Part shown: one piece after another, positions 56,450 through 64,000 of the stretch | How positions within the stretch are numbered: position 1 is the stretch's first letter | Layout of the letters: the number at the start of each line of letters is the position of its first letter | Source of the DNA: Corynebacterium meridianum | Lineage (GTDB): Bacteria > Actinomycetota > Actinomycetes > Mycobacteriales > Mycobacteriaceae | DNA length: 64,000 nt | Assembly: GCF_016342265.1 (NCBI RefSeq) | Contig: NZ_JAEIOS010000011.1 | Coordinates: 620,001-684,000, forward strand | Direction of reading: 5' to 3' | Program-made: the position numbers and the translations under genes | The notes under the pieces: model-generated | Database searches by the model: none | Told to the model about the DNA's origin: nothing | Seen by the model: only the letters and a program-made list of their open reading frames with translations

Positions 56450-56990
56450 TGCACGAACAGGTGGCAGTGGTTACGCAGCCTGGGCGACTACCGGTTTCGT
56501 GATCATCTCGAACTCGACAGGGGCCAACCGTCATAGGCGCCCCACCGGTAGTCGGGATGGCGGGCGATCCTCAATACCCGATACGTCACCACCACGGGAA
56601 TCCTGTCAGCGGCGAGCTCGCCCACGAGCGGGTAGAGCCTTTTCCGGGCGAGTTGGCCCGAGACAGGTACGCAGCGGCGCGTCGTAGCACCTGGACCTCC
56701 TGTTGCAGCAGGCGATTGCGGCATCGAAGCTCTCGTGCCACGACCGACCCGGTGGTGCTCACCCCGGCCTGTTCGCCGGTGCCGGTGAGGTCCCGGAACA
56801 GCCACTTGTTCAACATCATCGGGTGGATTCCCAGGTCCCGGCGACCTGCTCCGGGCTCACGCCGTATTCGCGGTTGCGGGCGACCCGGACCACGTCCTCG
56901 CGGAACTGTCTCGGGCAGGGATTGGGCATACTGACATCCTTCCAGCCAGCCCTGTCGAGCTGGCCACCTCAAATGTCACCTGTTCATGCA
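56450..56990 (-). pseudogene. IS3-family element remnant, copy B
   Basis: Minus-strand OrfA start (PNPCPRQFREDVVRVARNREYG) continues, after a frameshift, as HPMMLNKWLF and then NRLLQQEVQVLRRAAAYLSRAN (leucine-zipper end of OrfA). A second frame carries the OrfB start RLYPLVGELAADRIPVVVTY...LRIARHPDYRW. A large deletion then joins the transposase C-terminus PVEFEMITKPVVAQAA. It is the same kind of element as copy A but an independent decay product. Confidence 0.82.
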
Positions 56991-56999
56991 GCAGACCCA

Positions 57000-57960
57000 T
57001 CGGCGATAGTGTGGGGCGAGATATACATATTTCTTGAGCGGCTGTTGTGGATCGTTATCGCAGTCCCCTGCACCCTGTTGCTTGGGGCACCTCACCGACA
57101 GCCCGGACCGGGCGGTCGGAGCCGGCATTTTCGCCGCGATAGTGCGGCTGGTCGCCGCTGTCCACATCTGGCTGAGACGCCGTAGAGAATAAACCTGCCA
57201 CTGATGGTGCGCTGTCCCCCAGAGGCTCTCTCGACGCCTCCTTTCTGGGGGTTTTCTGCCGAATCTCATTTGTGCTGCCTGCGCGTTGATTCAGTGGTCT
57301 GCAATTGTCCCTGATACGGACGCATCCCCGTCAGGGCTTGTTCGCCTTCCGGACGATGGTCTGATTTCCGGCGGCGCATGTCCACTGCCCGTATTCTCTT
57401 TTTCCCCGATCGAGTCGACGAGTTTTGAAGACCCGGGGTCCGGCAACCGGCCCACCGCTGTCCGGCTCCTCGGCCACATCGAGCAGGCGGCCGGGCTTCT
57501 CGCACAATCGGGCGCCCCCGGAACCTGAGGACGGGATGGCGCTGATGCTGCCCACTCGTCCCATGACGCACTCTCAATCCGGAAGATCCCCCAAAGCTCC
57601 ATCAGTTTTCGTGGGGACCATCTTCCGATAGTCCCGGTGCCCCTCCGAGGAAAACGATGGTGGCTGCCACCACAAAAGCGACACAGATGGATGCCGCAAC
57701 AACGGCTATCACACATTCAGTGGTGCTGTGTCAGATCCGTGACGCGATCAACGCGCCCACGATTCAGATCACATTGGTAAACGGAACCGTCTTCTGGTGC
57801 ATAACCCCACTCTTCTCTATTCGAGAGACAACCTGGTTACTGACACATAAGCAAAAAGAACTTATACAACTGCCCCAAGCAGGATGCTACCGGCTCTTTC
57901 GGTTTTGAGAGTGCGGCATGGGCGGAAGGACCGTGGTGACCGGGATGAGGTAGGCGGTCC
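57000..57960. other. Degenerate stretch between IS relics
   Basis: No intact gene. Plus-strand frames near 57030-57207 give split hydrophobic segments (ERLLWIVIAVPCTLLLG, then GAGIFAAIVRLVAAVHIWLRRRRE) that look like one frame-shifted membrane protein. It is followed by a terminator-like CCCCCAG...CTGGGGG with TTTT (57218-57259). A minus-strand hydrophobic segment VIAVVAASICVAFVVAATIVFLG near 57650-57715 is likewise an orphan piece. Confidence 0.45.
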
Positions 57961-57964
57961 TCTG

Positions 57965-59290
57965 GTGTGAAGATCGAGGTTGTCCACGCCCGTATCTACA
58001 CACCTCCGGGCCCCCACCCTGAACGCCACCGCCGGTCTGCCGCTGACGCCATGTACCGTACCGCGGAGTTCCGGGGCGATGATCACCGATGCCGCGGCCG
58101 CCGACGACCGGACGCACCCGTTTCTGCGCCCCGGTCACCGTCGACCCGGCATACCCGGAGCACAAGGTCGCGGGCCGGTCGCGTGATCACCTCCAGCGCA
58201 CGCTCACCGATTCGCCGATTGTCGGGCAACCCACCAGTCCGCACGCGCGGTCACCCGGTACACCTGCGGCAACCACAACTGCGGCACGAGGATCATCCGA
58301 CAGCACTTCCCGCCTCCGGCCGAACCGAGGACCTCGACCACCCGCCGGCGCACGAAGTGGATCCTGCAGCGGTTCAGAGGTCGACCACGCCAGAGTTTTC
58401 CGCGATCGTCGCAGCACCCGGCGTGGGTTGGGCCCAGGTCTACGACGGCGGAGAGGTGCGGGTGCACGCACAAGTGGAAAACACGTTCGCGAGGATGACA
58501 GCGGCGCGTTCGTCACCGTCTCGGAGGACCTCCCCACCGGTGGTCGACGGGCAGCGGGTCGACCCGGCTGCCGGACATGATCCAAGGGCCCCGGTGCGAA
58601 GGTCCCGACCGGCTGGTCGGGTACCCGTGACCGGAAGTTCCGGGACCGGATCAAGATAATGGACATGGACGGTTCCGCCGGCCACCACACCGCGGCCGCC
58701 ACGGCAGTGCCTGCCGCACCCGCGGTGATGAACCGGTTCCACGTCGTGGACCTCGCCGCCGGGAAACTGACGCTGTGCCGTCAACCAATCCAGCACGACA
58801 CCTGCGGGCACCCGGCCGCACCGGGGATCTGTTGTACGGGATCCGACGCACGATCCTGACCCACACCGAAGTGTGCACCGGGTGGCGATAAACCCGCCCC
58901 GACACTGCCTTGAACGCCCGTTACCCCCACCTCGGGGTTGCAGGTGGTCCACCGCGTCGACCGGCGGCTCATCGACACCTACACCGGTCCCCGGCACCGG
59001 GACGGCAGGATCGCCAAGGACAAGGTGCTTCGCTCGATCCATCCGGGGTGCACCCGTGGCTCCTGGCCGTATCCGCCCAACTCGTACGATCACCGTGGAC
59101 ACGACGCGGCGAGATCTGGGTCTTTCCGATACCGGCACAGGCAACATCCCCCGTCGAAGCGATCAACGCACACCTCCGGGGCAGCACCCCGGGCTTTCCG
59201 TAACCCCAACGACATCCTGCGCTAATTCGTTCACTCCGGGCGACTCCACAACCGGATCACCGCACCCCAAAACCGGAAGAGCCACTATCC
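57965..59290 (+). pseudogene. ISL3-family transposase pseudogene
   Basis: Successive fragments in three frames match an ISL3 transposase in order: a cysteine-rich zinc region (VTRYTCGNHNCGTRIIRQHFPPPAEPRTSTTRR), HVVDLAAGKLTLCR preceded by VMNRF, GDLLYGIRRTILTHTEV, RRLIDTYTGPRHRDGRIAKDKVLRSI, the catalytic C-terminus SPVEAINAHLRGSTPGF, NPNDILR and VHSGRLHNRITA. At least four frameshifts and two stops interrupt it. The missing acidic residues and broken frame exclude activity. Confidence 0.85.
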
Positions 59291-59338
59291 CGCGTGCGGC
59301 GGAGTCGATGTGGCGGGCCTGCCGATGGCTGCTCAGGT

Positions 59339-59376
59339 CCGAAAGCCGATCAAGGTGCCGAAAGCCGATCAAGGTG
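59339..59376 (+). repeat. 19-bp tandem duplication
   Basis: CCGAAAGCCGATCAAGGTG occurs twice without spacing (59339-59357 and 59358-59376), in degenerate DNA behind the ISL3 relic. Confidence 0.9.
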
Positions 59377-59499
59377 CCGCGGGCCGTACGACCGGCGCCC
59401 CCAGTATCCCGGGCGCCATGGCAGTTGATCCCGAGACTCACACGGGGATGCCGGCCGGGACTGTTTCAGTCAACGCGGGGCTGCCGCGTTGACCGGTTG

Positions 59500-59840
59500 A
59501 TTATGCGGCGGGTGAGCGTCGCGGATCTTTCGGGGGCATGGTGCAGGCGACGCGGCCTAACACGCGTCGGTGCACGTTCACGGGGTCGAGGGGCGGAGTT
59601 CCGCCGGCGGGGGCACATCCCACACCTTCCGGCGCTTCCGCGCGGTGAAACCGCTGCAGGCTGGCGTCCCCGTGTCCACCATGGCGAAGCGGTTGGGGCA
59701 TGCAACCACTTCGGTGACTCTGGATATCCACTCCCGTGTGCCGGCGTGCGGTGCCCCGGTGCCGCTGAGACTGCCGCGGGGCTGGCGCGGGATCAATGCG
59801 GATTCGGGACCGGTGACGGGCCGGGGTCATGCAGGGTGAT
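59500..59840 (+). pseudogene. Tyrosine recombinase C-terminal remnant
   Basis: The plus strand encodes SHTFRRFRAVKPLQAGVPVS and MAKRLGHATTSVTLDIHSRV, which match the HxxR box, the LGH box and the C-terminal nucleophile region of phage-type integrases. The expected nucleophile Tyr (usually DIYSHV) is His here, and the N-terminal part is missing, so it is inactive. It could have belonged to a Tn554-like or integrative element. Confidence 0.65.
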
Positions 59841-59869
59841 GAAGAGCTGAACTACCTGCTCAGATCTGT

Positions 59870-60544
59870 TTACCGGGTGGTGCGCCCGAGGTCGGCGAAG
59901 AGGTTGAAGTTGAACAGGAACGCCGCGCACGCCTCATCGAGCAGACGCTCGCGGTCGCTCGCCTCGAGAGGTAGGGAATCGAGCGCCGCACGGTAGCTGT
60001 CCTTGTACGGCTTGATCTTCGGGATCTCGGCGAAGCGGTAGAAGGAGAGTACCTCGGGCCCGAGACCGTAGTGGCGCTGCATCATGCGGGCGATGACCTG
60101 CCCCCCGGAGAGGTCCCCGAGGTAGCGGACATAGTGGTGCGCGATCAGCCCGGGAGCGTCCGCGGTGTCCGCGATCTCGTTGAGCCTGGCGACATATGCC
60201 GCGGTGGCGGGTAACGGCGTCACGGTCCCGCGCCATTCGGTGTTGCCGTGGAGTGCATCGAGGTCGGCCTCGATGGAGGGAACACGCTCGAGCGCCGGAT
60301 CCACGATCGCGGCGGCGATGGGGTCATCGGCGACGACTCGCGCGGCGTTCTCGAGTGCCCGGTAGAACAACCAGGACTGCTCCTGCAGGGCGATGAAGTC
60401 CGCGACCGTGAGCTTGCCCGCCATCAGATCCTGCGTGAAGGTGGAGTACTCCGCTGACTTGTGCGCATCCGCGGTGGATGACTTGAGGGCCTCGGAGAGC
60501 GGGAGGAAGTCTGATTCCTGCCGTGACTGGATTGCTGTGGTCAT
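59870..60544 (-). CDS. hmuO: Heme oxygenase (HmuO type)
   Basis: Opens heme to biliverdin, CO and iron in the cytoplasm. The 224-residue protein closely follows C. diphtheriae HmuO: proximal heme His in STADAHKSAEYSTF, FIALQEQSWLFYRALE, and the distal helix AHHYVRYLGDLSGGQVIARMMQRHYG, then the FNFNLFADLG end. Start ATG 60544 (MTTAIQSRQESDFLPLSEA), with AAGG 8 nt upstream; the frame is open to 60655 without support. A DtxR-like box and promoter lie just upstream, in line with iron control. No heme uptake genes (hmuTUV, htaA) are present in the window. Confidence 0.95.
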   Translation of the reverse strand: MTTAIQSRQESDFLPLSEALKSSTADAHKSAEYSTFTQDLMAGKLTVADFIALQEQSWLFYRALENAARVVADDPIAAAIVDPALERVPSIEADLDALHGNTEWRGTVTPLPATAAYVARLNEIADTADAPGLIAHHYVRYLGDLSGGQVIARMMQRHYGLGPEVLSFYRFAEIPKIKPYKDSYRAALDSLPLEASDRERLLDEACAAFLFNFNLFADLGRTTR

Positions 60545-60646
60545 GTCGTTCGCCTTCTCGATTGTGGAGCGTCGTGCACTCCGACTGTGTCTCTTCTGCG
60601 GTTCACGTGCGCCGTACCGTGCTCCGTTCGGTGACTCAACTGTAAC

Positions 60647-60665
60647 TAAGGGCACCCTGACCGAT
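60647..60665 (-). promoter_or_regulatory. DtxR-like box in the hmuO promoter
   Basis: TAAGGGCACCCTGACCGAT (plus strand) fits the DtxR consensus in 13 of 19 positions and has the core AGG-N4-CCT. A minus-strand TACAGT (60639-60644) is a plausible -10, placing the box in the -35/-10 spacer. DtxR control of hmuO is known in C. diphtheriae. Confidence 0.5.
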
Positions 60666-60964
60666 CTATAGTCCGAAATGTTGATGTTGTATCGACCGTC
60701 CTACCCCTACGCGCCCTCTACCTCGGGATATCTCCACCGACGGAGGTCCTCGACCCTTCCACCGGTGGGCACTGGCCCCAACGTGCGCGTCCGCCCCCCT
60801 CTCTCGGCGGTACGCCGACGGACGACCTCTCGACACCGCCTGTGCGAACCCTGTGAGTTCACGGCGAGCTGTCGGGTAGAACCGCCGGTGACACGATTCC
60901 GTCAGTCATGCCCGGCTAGCATTCTCTGCGGTACCAAACCGGTGCCATTCAAGAGAAAGGAACA

Positions 60965-61756
60965 ATGTTGCGTCAAACTCACTGGCAGCACCGCTGGGCG
61001 GCACCACTGGCCGTCCTCATCGCGGCGGTAGGCCTTGCGAGCCTCTGGGTGTCTGCCCTTCTGGTCGGGAGCAAACAGCCCGCCTCACCGAATGCGGTGG
61101 CCACCTATGTCATTCCGCTCATCGTCACCGGCCTGCTGTATGTCATCCTCGGTCGGGTCTCCGTGCTCCGGGACGCCACCTTCCGCTTCGCGAACATCCG
61201 ACGTGGCGGATACCTGTTGTTCGCCGGTGTGATCCTCAGTTCCGTGTTCTTCATCTTCCCTCCCTCCGGAGGACTCACGGCGCCATCGGTGGGGCCGGTG
61301 CTGTTCTTCGTGCTGGGTTGCCTCATGACCGGTCTCTGGGAGGAACTCCTGTGCCGGGGTCTGATCCAGAACACCCTCGTCGACGCCTTCGGGACCGACC
61401 GTCGTCGGACATGGTGGTCGATCACCGCGTCATCGGCGATTTTCGCCGTGATGCACTTCGTACGTCTCATCACCGATCCGCATCTCGTGGTGACCACGAC
61501 CACCCAGGTTCTCTACGCGTTCGCCATCGGGATGCTGCTCGGTGTCATCTACCACTTCACCCGTGATCTGGTGACGGTGATCCTGATTCACGCCGTGTTC
61601 AACATGCTGGGCGGTGTCAGCGCGGTATTCACGAATCCTCCGTCGGGCCCCACCCCCGATATGCCGGTCTTCGCCGCGGCGATCCTCCTCGTCGCGCTGA
61701 TGCCCGCCATCTGGATAGCACGCCGGATGTACGTCCGGGACACCGCTAGGGCGTAG
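60965..61756 (+). CDS. CPBP-family intramembrane glutamic endopeptidase
   Basis: A 263-residue membrane protein with eight TM helices. The CPBP/Abi (CAAX-protease-like) motifs are intact: TGLWEELLCRGLIQ (EExxxR, about residue 124), IFAVMHFVR (His) and ILIHAVFNML (HxxxN/D). In bacteria such proteins act in bacteriocin immunity, protein processing or scaffolding. The ATG follows AAAGGAAC by 2-6 nt. It is divergent from hmuO, about 420 bp apart, and ends at a strong terminator. No bacteriocin precursor was seen. Confidence 0.9.
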   Translation: MLRQTHWQHRWAAPLAVLIAAVGLASLWVSALLVGSKQPASPNAVATYVIPLIVTGLLYVILGRVSVLRDATFRFANIRRGGYLLFAGVILSSVFFIFPPSGGLTAPSVGPVLFFVLGCLMTGLWEELLCRGLIQNTLVDAFGTDRRRTWWSITASSAIFAVMHFVRLITDPHLVVTTTTQVLYAFAIGMLLGVIYHFTRDLVTVILIHAVFNMLGGVSAVFTNPPSGPTPDMPVFAAAILLVALMPAIWIARRMYVRDTARA

Positions 61757-61800
61757 CCCGTACGGGATTCATGCCCCGGGCCCCACTTCCCCTTCGCCGG

Positions 61801-61824
61801 CCCCGTCTCATCACTGAGACGGGG
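61801..61824 (+). terminator. Terminator of the CPBP gene
   Basis: Perfect 10-bp arms (61801-61810 and 61815-61824) with a 4-nt loop, followed by CTTTC. Confidence 0.88.
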
Positions 61825-62861
61825 CTTTCGCGCGTTCACCCACCGCTTTCCCGGAAACCGGCGCCCCGTACGTACCCCCGCATCCACCTCCGGGACACCC
61901 GGGATGACTATGCTCCCAGGTGTCCCGGATCCGCGAAGGTACCCACCGACGGTCGCACCCGTCCATGTCCCGCAGACGTCGGTGTCGGTTCCGCATCCGG
62001 GGACGACGGAGGATGAGCCACGGAGATTCCGGGCCGGATGATCCGTCTCCGGGAATCCTGTCGGCTCTCCAGGTCCCCCTCCCCCACTGTTGACGCCCCT
62101 GAGAATCCGGTGCGGCTCCACCATCGACGTGAATGGCGCTCGTGACTGGATTCTGCTGTGTGTCGTCCCCGCTCCGGGACATCAGTTCACCTCCCCTCTC
62201 CCTCGCCCGCCACGGCAATCGTGATGGAACCGCCGGCTGTGCCCCGGAGACGATCCCCGGTCACCGCTGTTCGGTTCCGTGACCGCTGCACCGGGGACAT
62301 GGCGTTCACGTCCGTGGGTTTCCTGCGGCTTCATCTCCCATTGACGGGAACGGCCGGTCGGGTTTTTCAGCCGTGCGACGGGCGGGCGGGGCGAGGACGC
62401 GCCGGTGTTTCCAGTGGTCGGAGTCGTCGACGTCAGTGTCCGGACGGCGCGTGTCCCCGGGCCCGGATCCCCGTCCGCTGGAATGACGGAGCTGCAGCCT
62501 CCCTCCGTTGATTCCGGGGACAGGGATCCGGGATCACGTGGCGAAATCTGCACCAGCGTCGTCCGTGTATCCGCCGTACGTCCGGATCTGTGTCCCCGGC
62601 CCCGCCATCCGTGGCTGGGCCCCGGGCGGATCGGGATCGGGGCGGTGTTCGCGGGATTGATCATGCCCCCCTCACGACCGCGACCGGATAAGCGGTCCGG
62701 TTCGTTCGGGATGACGCATCGTTCGGTGACCCCGGGGGAGCTCCTCCCCGGCTCACACCCCTCCGCCACCTCGCTGAGGGCGGGCGGTCGACGGTGATCG
62801 GCCCCGCCCGGGCCTGCGATCACGGTGTCCCGGTTGCGGGAATCCGTGTCCGACCGGGATT
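61825..62861. other. Gene-less kilobase between the CPBP gene and glnE
   Basis: Long open frames exist on both strands (62405-62797 plus, 62182-62823 minus), but they overlap each other. Their products are Pro/Arg/Gly-rich without secondary-structure signals or motifs, typical of chance frames in GC-rich DNA. I see no transposase signature. Confidence 0.5.
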
Positions 62862-64000
62862 CTACGGTTCGAAGGTGGGGTCACCCCAGAACACCTCGTC
62901 GACGACCTGCCGGGCCCGACGGGTGACCTTCAGGTAGTACTCGAGAAACTCCTGGTACCGGCTCGGTTCCCAGCCTGCTGCACCGGCGACCTGCGCCAGT
63001 TGTGGCCCGGCCGGTGGGAGCTGGTCGGTCCGTTTTCCGCGGACCAGGACCAGCGCGTTGCGGGCGCGGGTGGCGGTCAGCCACGCGGTCCGGAGCCTTT
63101 CGACCTTGCCGGCCTCGAGGATGTCGTGGTTCTCGATGACGTCGAGTACCTCGAGTGTCGAGGTGTTGTGCAGCTCCGGGATCTGGTGTGCGTGCAGCAT
63201 GGTGAGCAGCTGGACGGTCCACTCGATGTCGGTGAGGGCACCGCGTCCGAGTTTGGTGTGTGTGTTCCGGTCAGCTCCGCGGGGGAGCCGTTCGTTGTCC
63301 ACCCGGGCCTTCATCCGTCGGACCTCGCGGACCGTATCGGTACTGATGCCCTCCGGGGGATAGCGGAACTTGTCGATGGTGGTGAGGAACCGCTCCCCTA
63401 CCTCCGGGTCACCGGCGATGGCGGTCGCCCGGAGCAGTGCCTGGATCTCCCACGTCTCCCCCCATTTCCCGTAGTACTTGTCGTAGGAGTCCACGGTGCG
63501 GACGATCGCCCCCGAGCGTCCTTCCGGCCGGAGACCCAGGTCGACCTCCAGTGGTGGATCGTCGCTCGGTTTGGACAGGCGTCGCCGAAGGCGGTCACAG
63601 ATCCCGACGGCCCATTTCACGGCATCGGAGTCGTTGACTCCCTCGGTCGGTTCGCACACGAACATCACGTCCGCGTCGGAACCGTAGCCGAGTTCGGAGC
63701 CACCGAGCCGCCCCATTCCGATGACGGCGATCCGGGCGGGTGGCCCCTCGTCGGAATCCGCTTCGGGCGCGGCGGCTATCTCCACCTGCAGGGCAGCCTC
63801 CAGAACAGCGTCCCAGACGAGCGACAGGCTCCGACAGACCTCCTTGACGTCCATCATTCCCAGCAGATCTGCGGCGGCCACCCTGGCGAGTTCTGCCCGA
63901 CGGAGCGAGCGGGCGGTCGCGATGGCCTTGTCGGGATTGGAGTGCCTGCAGGCGGCGCTGACGAGCGACCTGGATACCGTGTCCGGGTTGGTGTCCAGGA
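62862..64000 (-). CDS. glnE: Glutamine synthetase adenylyltransferase, C-terminal part (5' end outside window)
   Basis: Adds or removes AMP on the Tyr of GlnA according to nitrogen state. The frame stays open to the window edge, so about 379 C-terminal codons are visible of a protein usually near 1000 residues. The second nucleotidyltransferase domain is seen: [26 protein letters not shown] (GSDAD active site), [26 protein letters not shown], then [15 protein letters not shown] and the helical end. It is about 18 kb from glnA and reads toward it. Confidence 0.95.
   Translation of the reverse strand, partial: LDTNPDTVSRSLVSAACRHSNPDKAIATARSLRRAELARVAAADLLGMMDVKEVCRSLSLVWDAVLEAALQVEIAAAPEADSDEGPPARIAVIGMGRLGGSELGYGSDADVMFVCEPTEGVNDSDAVKWAVGICDRLRRRLSKPSDDPPLEVDLGLRPEGRSGAIVRTVDSYDKYYGKWGETWEIQALLRATAIAGDPEVGERFLTTIDKFRYPPEGISTDTVREVRRMKARVDNERLPRGADRNTHTKLGRGALTDIEWTVQLLTMLHAHQIPELHNTSTLEVLDVIENHDILEAGKVERLRTAWLTATRARNALVLVRGKRTDQLPPAGPQLAQVAGAAGWEPSRYQEFLEYYLKVTRRARQVVDEVFWGDPTFEP

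Noticed and set aside
62182..62823. 213-codon minus-strand gene
   Set aside because: Overlaps a similar-sized plus-strand frame; Pro/Arg/Gly/Thr-rich, no structure or motif, no ribosome site; most likely chance.

Overview
The window is a chromosomal segment of a high-GC Corynebacterium. The gene order is diagnostic: pknL, aroG, an Rv2179c-type exoribonuclease, a GT87 mannosyltransferase, plsC, glk, pimB, two NlpC/P60 hydrolases, qcrCAB, ctaE, ctaF, ctaC, ltsA, erpA, cobUTS, ilvE, pepA, aceF, lipB, lipA and glnA. This is the corynebacterial and mycobacterial pknL-to-glnA block. Single genes resemble C. glutamicum and C. diphtheriae proteins, notably ctaC, nlpC, aceF and hmuO. Many genes appear to be transcribed leaderless, with a -10 box 7-8 nt before the start codon, as is common in this genus.

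Layout. 1-5.2 kb: end of a PASTA kinase, aromatic-acid entry enzyme, RNase, and a double-length GT87 mannosyltransferase. 5.1-8.5 kb: a cyclase-family hydrolase and metE with an McbR-type operator. 8.7-15.8 kb: a sortase, a small zinc-ribbon protein, a LssY_C membrane protein, plsC, glk, pimB and a coiled-coil NlpC/P60 hydrolase. 16.0-17.0 kb: nlpC with a promoter, an MtrA-like direct repeat and a c-di-AMP (ydaO-type) riboswitch. 17.6-24.5 kb: the whole bc1-aa3 supercomplex gene set except ctaD. 25-44.9 kb: ltsA, Fe-S assembly, cobalamin assembly, ilvE, pepA, the pyruvate dehydrogenase E2 with three lipoyl domains, lipoate synthesis, an AspT-like permease and glnA.

44.9-62.8 kb is an accessory stretch lying between glnA and its regulator gene glnE. 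It starts with a PP2C-like phosphatase gene whose stop codon shares CTAG with the stop of a convergent, AT-rich 656-codon gene of unknown function, the best candidate here for an undescribed (possibly defence-related) protein. Nucleoside hydrolase, MFS, Ohr, DUF1345 and anaerobic ribonucleotide reductase (nrdDG) genes follow. A 5-kb graveyard comes next: two decayed IS3 copies, an ISL3 transposase pseudogene and a tyrosine-recombinase fragment. Heme oxygenase and a CPBP protease gene end the island. The window closes inside glnE.

Genes that work together: lipB and lipA make the cofactor for the lipoyl domains of AceF next door; GlnE adenylylates GlnA; LtsA, PimB, the GT87 enzyme, PlsC and the NlpC proteins all act on the envelope; QcrCAB with CtaCEF form one respiratory supercomplex. 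No tRNA, rRNA or CRISPR array was seen.
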